In this document: in pieces, positions 46,701 to 58,700 of the stretch
Position numbering within the stretch: position 1 is the first letter of the stretch
Layout: each line of letters opens with the position of its first letter
Assembly (NCBI RefSeq): GCF_027579695.1
Contig: NC_083587.1
Coordinates: 51,825,021 to 51,889,020 of the forward strand
DNA: 64,000 nt
Source of the DNA: Neoarius graeffei
Lineage: Eukaryota; Chordata; Actinopteri; Siluriformes; Ariidae
Direction of reading: 5' to 3'
The notes under the pieces: model-generated
Database searches by the model: none
The model's input: the letters and a program-made list of their open reading frames with translations, nothing else
Told to the model about the DNA's origin: nothing
Made by a program: the position numbers and the translations under genes

Positions 46701-49700
46701 CATGCACGCATTTTCACTGATAAAACGTAAAAGGCTAATTAAATAATCAGATGAACTGAGACAATCACATTCTGAAGCAAATTAAATAATCTTATACCGC
46801 TAACTTGAACACAATACAAGTTACATGTATTAATTTAAATGCGGGTAAACAAGGTGGTTTTTATTTATTTATTATCCAAATGAGTCGGCGCTTACCTGTC
46901 TGTGTTCTCGCTTCTTGAAGGCTGACCTTGTGGCCGATTGTTTTGAAACAATCTGACGTTCAGTTCTCCGTTCATTCACTTCTTCCACGTAAGGGCAAGA
47001 TGGTAGCAATATCCAGTTTAGAAATAAGATGGCTGCTCCACGCATTCTCTCCATACTGCGTATTCCGCCATTACTGCTCGGCTCAGGCAATTGCTAAAAC
47101 ACAGGACGTCACCGGTTTTAGCAACAACCGTGTAGAGGTCACTGCCCGAGTGATGCGTCCCATCCCGGGTTTTAGCAACAAACCTCAGCTTGCTCCGGGA
47201 GGACTGGTGCGACTGAATTTACTTTCCTTTTAAATAAATAAATAAAATACTTTTTTTTTCTTGTAGTTTTCTTTAATTGTTGGTACTGCACCCTCTTTCA
47301 ATACGGGCTTATAGCCAACACTCCAACAGATCAGAGGTCTCGTACGAGTCTTCAGTAAAATGTGCAGAGCAGAGGAGAGGCCACTTTGTAGCAACCCAGT
47401 GTGCCCGTGAACTCGCAAAACGCATCTGAATCTTTGCAGTTTGAACATTCTTGGGCCATGAGTGCAACGTAAATCCACCTTCTGTCATGTTGCTGCATCA
47501 GCCAGCAACACATCTACATGGCATGGTGATAAATTAGGTCAAAATGGAGGATCGGAGTTGCAGTCAGCTCTGTGTTTTAGTATAGCGGAAATGGCGATGA
47601 GACCGATAGACTTCCTGCTGTCTCGTTATGGACAACGAGGTCATTCACTCAGACCGCTACCTATATGAATCACCTTTAATTGTAAAAATTACTGTATTAG
47701 ATTTATTTTTAATGCTTAAAACTATTCTTGTGCCATTCTTGAGGTCTCAAGGCATTTATAAACGAAAGTGAGGCCATGGCTCTGCGTATATGCTTTAAGG
47801 TGGTAAATAATTTTTTTTCTTTACCAAATTCTAACAGAAAATGAGAGTGCCCGAAAGGGAAACTATATTTAGAACAAACCTGATTCAGGTAGCGCTGTTT
47901 ACTTCTCTGGAAAGATGTGAGCGAGGACTGCTCGTATGTATCGCCATTTTTCTTTGTTGCAGACATGGAGAAAGTTGCACAGCAACATGTTTAATTCTTT
48001 GCCAGGTACGTCTTCCACCTTTCAACCTTCATTTAGGTTTCGACAGAACTTCCCAAAGCCATTGAGGTCATAGGTTGTCTTTTTTGTTGTATTTTCTGCC
48101 CTTTGCTCCACAATAAACTGCTGGATTTGCTCGGTGTTAGCAACAGTTATAGGTTTTCAGCTTTCTCCTGAAATGTTTTCTTTTATTTCGTCTTCATCAG
48201 GGTAGTAAAACTCCCTTTCGCTGTGAACGCTGTCGTTATCATCCATGATGTAAAATTAATGCTATTATACTGAGAAATACGAAAATAAATCTTGACAAAA
48301 AATTGCTACTATGTTTGTTGTTGTGAATGGGCGAGTCGCCAAAGGTCCGTAACCGGGGTCCGGATCGTAGGATTCCGTACCGCTCGCGAGCCAATCAGAG
48401 CGCACGATTTGATGGAAACCGGACCTTGGGAAAAAAAATAAATTATATTGCACCTTATGTTGTCATCGTCCCAAATTCTACCCCAAAATTGTTGCATCAA
48501 TTATGTATCAGATATTATATATCAGATATATATAAAGCAGCAAGAAGGTTCCGGGTTTGAGCCCAGTGGCCAGCGAGGGCCTTTCTGTGTGGGTTTCCCC
48601 CACAGTCCAAAGACATGCAGGTTAGGCTAACTGGCGGCTCTAAATTGACTGTGAGAGCGCAGAAAGAAACCGGCCACCCTACTGCTGCAATTCTGGCCAA
48701 GTTCATCCATCCATCCATTGTCTGTAGCCGCTTATCCTGTTCTACAGGGTCGCAGGCAAGCTGGAACCTATCCCAACTGATTATAGGCGACAGGCGTCCG
48801 GGTACACCCTGGACAAGTCGCCAGGTCATCGCAGGGCTAACACACGCAGACACGGGGAGAACATGCAAACTCCGTCAAAAGGCCCTCGCTGGCTTGAACC
48901 CAGGACCTTCTTGCGTTGAGGATACAGTGTTAACCATTACACCACCCTGCCGCCTCTCTGGCCAAGTCAAACAAACATTGTTTGCCTCAAGCCCGGATTG
49001 GATTCGGCAGTGACGACGATGATTGATATACATACAGTACCAGTCAAAAGTTTGGACCTGCCTTCTAATTCAATGTTTTCTTCTTTATTTTTATTAATTA
49101 AAAGCCACTTCATGTCTTAAAGTAATGATTGATGTCGTTTCTCTTTACTTGGTTGTCATATGGATTATTACAGTTGTGGAATAAGGATATTTACTGTATG
49201 TTTATCATTTACTATTTACTATTTGATCTCAAATGCATTAAAAAGGCAAGAAATTCTACTAATAAGAGAAGATAAACTTTGATTCCCCCCCCCCCCCCCC
49301 CCATAGAGGAAATGTGCATGTTATAGTAGCTCAAAAAAAAAAAAAGAGCAAACGAGTGTATAACATGTTGAAGAGTGGGTAATAGAAAAACACAGCACAT
49401 AATAGAAATACTTAGGGGTGGGCGGTATGGCCAAAAATGTATATCACGGTATAATTTGAGCCACTGACGGTATACATCACGGTATTGTAGTTTTGTATAT
49501 AAATTACAACAGAACAGTTTCTTAGTGGTTACCATAGCAAAAAGTAAAAGCTTTCAATCAGGATGTTTTCAGCAATATTGAAATTTATTGTGCAAAACAG
49601 AAAACACAGGACATATTAAAAAAAAAAGAATATTTATATTTTAAAAAACTAAGAATAGGTAAAGTTCCTCAAATAAACTCTTCGAATTCCTCATATAGAC

Positions 49701-52700
49701 ACAAAATTGTAAAGTACTTTTCTAAGTGCAAAAATAATCAGCTGAGATGTAGAACCAAGCTTTTAGCTTTAGTGCCAATTAGTAGCACACTTCAATAAAG
49801 TGAACCATAGTGCAAAGGACACTGCTTTCCTCCTCTCTTTTCCTAAATAACAACATAACATGGACATATCCAATGAAACACTTCAAGAAACAAAGCAGGA
49901 ATCATTTAACCAAACATATAAACACAAAATTGAAAATGACTAAACACTTGAGTGCAAATACACTTTAGAAATGTTAGAGGTAGAACCCAAACGTATAAAC
50001 AAGTAAATAAGATACAGTGCACATTTATGGCAGGTTTTTAGCCAGGAAGACAAGCCTGTCCACATTCTCAGGCTTTAGTACAGCTCTGTGGCATGTAACA
50101 ATATTGCAAATACTGGATAATTAAACATTATACGTAGTATTTACAAAAATGTGTGTATTTGCAGTGCCCCCTGTGATTATTGGCACCCCTTGTAAAGATT
50201 AATAAAACAAGTTAAAAAAAATCCATCTTCTGGTGAAGATGCTTCACCTCAGACTGAAATAATGAGAAAAATCCAGCCTTTAATTGAAATCGGTTTATTT
50301 GGTGGGGGAGACATGCCTCATCGATAAGTTATTTGCAACAATAACACGTGCCACTATTATTGGCACCCCTGGAAATTATAGTGAACATAATGTTCAGTAA
50401 CTGAAGCATGTTTCCCACTTATAATTCTACATTTCTGAGTTGGAGTGTGTAGGAACTTTCAAGCTGTAATCCATGACTTCCTGATTTAACTGGGGGACAA
50501 ATATGAGGTGACACAGAGACCAGATTCCCTTTGTCATCAGTCAACATGAGAAAGAAGAGAGAACACACAAACAAACCAAATGAGGACATGTGTTGACCTT
50601 CATGAGTCAGGGAATGACTATTAAAAAAAAAAAGCTGCTCGCCTGAAAATGTCCATTTTTTTTTCTACTGTTGGGACAAAAAAAAAAAGGGAACACTAAC
50701 TGGAGCTGTTACAAACTTGCCCGGAAGAGGACTGAAGTTGATTTTTGCCCCCATGTACAGTGAGGAGGAGCAGGAGGGTAAGAGAGGCAAGAAATTCTTT
50801 GAGGATCACTGTTGGTAAATTACAAGAAAAAGTAAACTCTTACAGTTTCCAAGTCTCCAAAACAACCATTAGAAATTTCACCTCTCGTTAGAAAGCTCTT
50901 AGAGTCTACTTTATTGATTTGATATAAGCAAATCTGTAGTGTCGCAATGAGCGCATCACCATAAGACAGCACTAGTCAAGACAAGGAGGGTGTGAGAAAA
51001 TCTGGATAGTCACGTAATAATTTTCGAAGGTGTGATCCTGGGACATTGTAATACATCGTACTTCAGATCACAACATGAAGGTTAACTTATTGCTGATTAT
51101 CTGTACTTCTGGTGCAGGAGCATCGTTCACGTTTATTAGTTGCAAACTGATTCGTTCACTTCACCCTTCACTAAAAATAGGAGCATGTTCAATGAACTGC
51201 GCTCACTTAAAACATTCATACAAAACACTGTGTATATGTACATACGTATGACAAATCAGCATTTTTTTCACTCAGGGTACACATTTGGAGAAATAAGACG
51301 TTATCCAGGTGTATGTTTACATTCGTGTCATCAAAAGAAAGAAAGCACAACTTGTGAACACACTTGTGAAATTTCCTCTCGGCATTTAACCCATCTGAAG
51401 CAGTGAACACACACATGCACGCACACATACCCGGAGCAGTGGGCAGCCATGCTAACAGCAGTTGGGAGTTAGGTGCCTTGCTCAAGGGCACCTCAGCCCA
51501 AGACCGTCCCATATTAACCTAACCGCATGTCTTTGGACTGTGGGGGAAACCGGAGCACCCGGAGGAAACCCACGCAGACACGGGGAGAACATGCAAACTC
51601 CGCACAGAAAGGCCCTCGACGGCCGCTGGGTTCAAACCCAGAACCTTCTTGCTGTGAGGCGACCATGCTAACCACTACACCACCGTGCCGCCCTACACCT
51701 ACATTGCTTTTTCCGTTATCCCAGTGAACACTGAAAATGTTCACTGGAATAATTGGAAAAAGCAATGTAGTCTCCGTAGCCCTCTCTAAACTTCGGGTTT
51801 AATCAGATCACCGCAGAGAACGCTTTTTAAATTTTGTTTCCATGTTGATTCTTTTTTTTTTAATTTTTTATGCCTTTTTGGTCCCTTTTAGGGCTGTTTT
51901 GGCATGTTATACTGTTCCACTGTACATTGAACTATATAACCTCATACAAAATCCCACGTTTCTAGTGCATTTTGTGCTATAAGATTGATATGAAATGATA
52001 ATGTAGTATCTCTGCTTAATTTAATTTTATATATGCATATAAAGGAGTCCTTTATCACCTGGTAAAAATTTTGTAGTTCTTTAATAATGTGTCCGTCGTT
52101 ATGCCAAATGACGTTTTTGGTCAGTGTTCTCAAAAAGGAACCCAAAAATTCAATCACTGATTCTTTTAATGGTATCCATTTTGGTAGTTTCAATCTCTAT
52201 ATATGTAGGAATAATGCACAGAAAAAATTTGTTGACTGTAAGGCACCGACACCTTTCAGCGTTCATTGAAAATGTTCACTGGGATAATGGAAAAAGCAAT
52301 GTATAGGGTGTTCACACGGCACATATTTGCATCGATGCTGCACCGATGTATTTTGTTGCGATACTTCTTACACCGGTGTAAATTTTGCGCAGTGTTCACA
52401 CGTCACAAACCTGCTTACTAGAGAGAAGCGTGTTAGCACCGGTGCAGCCCCACTTACGGTCACACGGCAGTTTCTGCGACCGTGCAATAGTAGCAAAAAC
52501 TTTATTACTATCATTTCCTATCGTTATTACTATCATTTGCGATAGTAATAATGCGGAAATTAAATATGCGCATGCATGAAAATGTACTTCCTTTTCCCGG
52601 TTGTCATGGCATCACCAAGCGCCGGGAAAACAACGTGGATGAAGACACCAGTGTTGCCAGATATTGCTGATGTTTTCCATCCCAAAATATGTTCAAATCC

Positions 52701-55700
52701 GCCAAAATGCACTTAAAACTGCCCAATCTGGCAACACTGGAAGACACGAAGTTCTGTTGTTGCTGATATTCGCCATTTTGGAAGCGCAAAATACCAGGAT
52801 GCAAATTATGCAATGCTCGTATGTAATCAACTCTCCTCGTGCGTAGCGAGTCTACCCCTGTAGCGTTCAGACGTCCCATTTTATATCGGTGCTGCCCCGC
52901 AAACTAGCATTTTACTCTGGAGTAAATTTCTTAAACCACCTCCCGAGCAGGGTTAGATTTGCACCGGTTTAAGCAGCTTTCAGGGGCTACACCGGTATAA
53001 CTTTGTACTGTGTGAACGCTCTACCGGGGCAGCCCCGGTGCTACACCGGAGTAAAAGTTGCTGTGTGAACACCCCTGTAGTCTCTGTAGCCCTCTCTAAA
53101 CTTGGGGTTTAATCAGGGTTAAAGAATTTCCCATAATGTTTTTATAATTACCATGAGAAGTAAAGGTATAAAAATGCCTTTAGTCATTACAGACTTGAAG
53201 TACAGTAATTGTACTGAGTAGTGGTTTAACTGAGAATTGTAGTCTCCGTAGCCTCCAATTCTTCGTTAGGCGTTTCTTCATTAGAAAAGATATTTGATTC
53301 TGTGCTCATTGCCATACAAATTGTATTTCATAATATTTCCAATAAAATGTCTAGTTATACCTTTAAATCATTTTTTTTTTATTCTGTGAAAAAAAAATAT
53401 ATATACACTGGTGTAGTCTCCATAGCCCCCACCAATTCACCGAAATGGTGGTCTTGATCAACAGGCCATATTTTCTGAATCAGATGAGGATACCTCATTA
53501 AATTTTCACACTGTAATATTAAGGTATGTGGAAACAAAATGCACTGACTAAAAATCTGAAAACTAAACTTTCAAAAAAATGACCATTTTGGAGCAGAAAT
53601 GTGTACCCTGAGTGGAAAAAATGCCGAATGCTGAGGGTTTTAAGCTGAAAGAGAGTGATGGCAAAGAAGTGGCCCACCAGGCCAAAAAAAAGGAGCATTT
53701 CTTCTTTTCAGTGGTGAGATACTTAAACAGTCGTAGATATCACATTAATAATGCATAATAATAATAATCAACTTTCAGTGAATACGTTCATTAATGCAGC
53801 TACAGACACTAGAGACTCTGAAGTAGAAAAAAATAAAATGCACACCATGTTTATATAATACAGGGTGTTTCAAAAAATTTGATATTATTTGAGATGTAAA
53901 TATCCCAGGAACTACATAGTCGAGGCAAATGAAACTGAACAGGCTTAATGTTGAGCAATACAGGATTTATTCCTCAAAATTTGAATGATAAATTCAAAGG
54001 TATGTGGACGATGAACGATTTCACAAATTTTCAATATTCGCACCGCCTGAGACACAGACACACGTCAAGTCGGTAGTCCAGCTCCTGCCAAACATGCTGC
54101 AGCATGTCTTTGGTAACAGTGCATTTTTAGAGAGTTCTCTCATAAATGCATGCTGCACGGTCTTGTTCGAGCGTACTCTAACATACAAAATGCCTTTTCT
54201 TTTCTGGTGAATGGCATTTCTGTACCAAAAAAAATTTTTTTTTGACTTGTTTTCACACATGCTGTTAAAACTTGGCCAATTGAGCGAAAATTGGCAAAGT
54301 TATTATATTGTGAAATGATATCAAATTTTTTGAAATGCCCTATATCCTGATGAATGTTTATTTTTAGGGCTATTTGTCTGTGAAAGAAAAAAACAGCATG
54401 GGGGGAGGTGGTGTGAAGACCAGAGCCCAAACAGACAAACATGCAGTTTCTTTCGCTGATACGAGTGACAAACCGAACAGCTCTCCTCAAAAGGATGAGA
54501 AAAGCATGAAGCACTTAAGGTACTGTTTCTCTCTCAACCTGAGAATGTAATTTCTTATAGAATTATAGACAGTGCATCTAATTGAAACGGTTTATTTATG
54601 TTTATGTATTTCTAATAGGAAATCTCCAAGATTGCAAAAAGACGAGAAGTCCGGTGATGAGATTAACGGTGGGTGTCAGGGTCCTTTTCTTCTAGTTACA
54701 TACGTGTGGAAGATAATAGATTATATTTCTTAACATAAATGCTAGGTATTCTGCAATGTTTTGTGTTAATTAAGGAGTGATTATGTAATGTCTCAGTTTT
54801 AAAGCTTGCTTGAAGACCCCCCCCCCCCCCCCCCCCCAAGTATGGTTGTTTTAAACAATGTACAAGTCGAGTGCATTGTCCTGAAAATAACAGGTTTATG
54901 ACTTCTCAGAAGTATTATTTATTTATTTATTTATTTTCCCCTCACAGTTGAAGATGAGATCGACGGGACAGCAGCTTCAAAAAATTTTCGTGCACGGTTA
55001 CGAGAGAGAAAAGTGGACTGCACCGTGAGACGCAGCTCCAGAATCACAAGATACAAGTTTAACGCCAGGGATCAGTCTGTTCTCTATGACCGGCTCATTA
55101 CTAAGTATATACTTTTTTTTTTTTTTAAATAAACAAAGAAATAATGTAAAGTTCTCCAAGATGTGGCTTAGATTAAAAGATACCACATCGTTGTTGAAGG
55201 CTTTGATCCAATTTATCAGAAGGTGTTGATTGATTTTCTGTAACAGCGGCTCTGACTGTGTTGCTGGTTGGCCTCAGAGATGAAACGTTAGCGATGCGAT
55301 AGACACTTCATCAGTAGCAATAAGAAAACTGTTTGTTTGATCGTTTCACTTAAATGCATTCTGCCTGAAAAATACAATGAATACACAAAGTTTGGTAGTT
55401 TGAACAAACCCCAAGCGTGCTTCCTGCCTAGCTCATGAAATCTGGGGGCGTCCTGGCTCAGGTGGCTAAGGCGCAATACCATAAATCCGGGGACCCAGGT
55501 TCGATTCCGACCTTAGGTCATTTCCCGATCCCTCCCCGTCTCTCTCTCCCACTCATTTCCTGTCCTGTCTCTACACTGTCCTATCCAATAAAGGTGAAAA
55601 AAGCCCAAAAAAATCTTTTAAAAAATAAAGCTGAATCGCGCATTATCTATCAGCGATGATCACAGGCTTCAGAAAAACAGACTCTCTTTTATTTCATTTA

Positions 55701-58700
55701 CGATTTTATTTTTTGACTTGGAAAGAAGGAAAAGAAACAGTTTGTTTTAAATCTTGTATCTGCCATTATTGATAAAAGCAAAAGATGGCGTATTATCAAA
55801 ATTGAACTACTTTATTGTCCATTAAACTTGTATAAAATGGAAGATTTGTTCATTTCTCTTGCTGACATGAAAATAGTGATCAAATGTACATATATCGTTA
55901 ATGTCCTATTTAATAATCGGTTAAATAGGCTAGGAAAAAAGCATTATTAAAAAGCTGACTGGACTCGAGCGCTCCATGTCGTCATGGTAAGATTGTCTCC
56001 AGCAGCCTTTCTCAACCAGGGTGCCGTCTGGCTTCGTTAGGGGTACCGTCAAAAAATTATATATTCTAACACTGAAATAAATAAAATGAATTAAAATTCC
56101 AAAAAACGATAGTTACACTAATGCAGATCATTGCCGCCTCATGCATCATCAAAATTTGTCTCACGGCCCCCTTTCCCATGTCACAGTGTCACTGCCGGGG
56201 TCAGCGTGACTGCACGTTTTATGTGGGGGTGCCTTGAGAATTTGCATACTTCTGAAGGGTGCTGTGACTGAAAAAAGGTTGAGAAGCGCTGGTCTACAGC
56301 ATGAAAGCTCTCTGTTCATTATTATCTATCTATTGCTCATAGATGATTCTCGTTCTTCATACTTTATTTGCTAAAATGGGTCACCAAATATACTTTGGAC
56401 AGCCCACTCAAGTAATGTCTGTGTGCGGAAACATTGTGCAGACGATGAGGAAATTTGTTTATAAAAAAATAAGGTGGTTAAATTCACCCTTTTTTCTCCT
56501 GGTAAATGGGTTATTAAAAATGATTAACAGTATCGGCTGAAATGAAACATTTTGTCATGATGATAAGGCCAAAAAAAAAAGTGTGTTTCCGGTAACATGA
56601 AATACTAAAATAAGGTCGGTAGGTAGGAAAAAGTTTTGTTTTTTTAAAGATTTTTTTTGGGCTTTTTTTTCACCTTTATTGGATAGGACAGTGCAGAAAC
56701 AGGAAACGAGCGGGAGAGAGAGAGAGACGGGGAGGGATCGGGAAATGACCTCGGGTCGGAATCGAACCCGGGTCCCCGGACCTGTAGTATGGCGCCTCAG
56801 CCAGCCGAGCCACGACGCCCCCCGTTTTTTTTTTTAATTATTATTTTTTATTTTGTTCGAAAAAATTAACACAAGTAAACATCTTACAAAATAGTATTTT
56901 GGCACAGAATCCTTTATACCACACATCATAATAAAATAAAAGTGTTTTAAATCTTTAAACGAATAAAAAAAAATCGCGAGAGTTCGAGTTATGATCTACG
57001 GAAGCGTATTGCTGCCACACTCAAAAAAATTGGCTTAGAATCAAGTAATTACGTGAAAAGATATTGTTAACAAAGTTATCACGTTTTTACAATATATTTA
57101 TCGTGATAACATATCACGTAATTTTCATGATACGAAATTATCACGTTATTTCATGATATTTTCATGTAATAACGTGAAAACACCTTATCAAGAAATAACA
57201 TGAAAATAACGTCCTAGGCTAGGCTACTTCCATTAAAAGCAGACAGCCTAGCCTACTGTAGAACTTGGGTCGAGCAAAAACATGGCTGAATCCTGAATGA
57301 CTCCTATTTGTATAAATAGGGGACTACATAGGTGGCAAAAAGTAGTGTTTTTCCCTGCCATGGAAGTGCACTTGTATACTGAAGAGGAAGCAATTTGCAT
57401 TACAGCCTTGAATGAGGATTCAAAATGGCGCCTCGGCTCAGTTTCCCCTTCCTCCTTCAGTATACAAGTGCGCTTCCATGTTTATGCAGGAGGGCTGATA
57501 GAAGTGGCGAAACATTTTACTTTTTATCGTTTCTTTCACAACCTGAATGCGTTGAAACAAAAATTTATGACTAACGCCGCTTACACTAAAATATCGAGGG
57601 AAATTTGTAGTAATAACTTTACGGTCGGCAATTTCGACGCAGAAATTCTCGATCGGTCGGGTTACCGGAAACACTTTTTTTTTTTTTTTTTTTTGCCTAA
57701 TGTTCAGCTAAATTGTCCAGCCCTTAGTGTTGGCTGGAAGGCAAGCCGCAGGTTTATATTAATCCGCTCTTTCTAAAACATTATCCGTTCTATAATAACA
57801 ACTGACACTGGGCGACTTGGGTGGCACGGTGGTGTAGTGGTTAGCACGGTCGCCTCACAGCAAGAAGGTTCTGGGTTCGAACCCAGGGCCTTTCTGTGTG
57901 GAGTTTGCATGTTCTTCCCGTGTATGCGTGGGTTTCCCCCACAGTTTAAAGACTTAATATGGGACGGCCTTGAGCGAGGCACCTAATTCCCAACTGCTCC
58001 CCGGGCACTGTTAGCATGGCTGCCCACTGGTCTGGGTGTGTGTGTGTGTGCGCGCTCTTTGCTCACGTGTGTGTGTTCACTGCTTCAGATGGGTTAAATG
58101 CAGAGAAGAAATTTCACAAGTGTGTGATGAAAAGTTGTGCTTTCTTTCTTGTATAGAAGACTCTCCATGTAAATGTAGCATTTTTATTTAGCATTATAGG
58201 AAGATGTTTAAAGTTTTCAGGACAGGAATTTGCAGTTTCTTGGGGTGGGTTTTCAAGAGAGCTAATAAAAAAGAGGCTAGTGAGGGAACAACTGTTTATA
58301 GACGTTCTGTCCGTAAATAACAGGAAATAATTTGTTTCATGGACATTCCACAACATTAATTGTGCCTATAAATGAGGGGAAAATGTCATGTGGCATTGTT
58401 TAGTGCATAAAAATTGCTGTGGTATAAGAGGAGTAAAAAATTTTTTTTAATTTATTTATTTTAGGACATGTTATAAGAAAATAATCAACTTAAGAGTTTG
58501 ACTTGATCTTGGGGGGAGGAGTCCACTCCCTAGCTTAGTCTTGGTTCTTAAAGATGTCTTTCCCTCCAGCACTGCAGAAGCTGTTCTCCAGAAAATGGAC
58601 GACATGCAGAAAATGCGCCGAAGGCTGGGTAGCAGAGACTCTAAAAAGGAGGTGAGCTCTGTTTAGTTACTTCCTGAAAAAAGTACAGTAATCGCATATA

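Noticed and set aside
57297-57776. 159-codon frame in ATAD2 intron 4
   Set aside because: No domain, contains an inverted repeat and a poly-T run.
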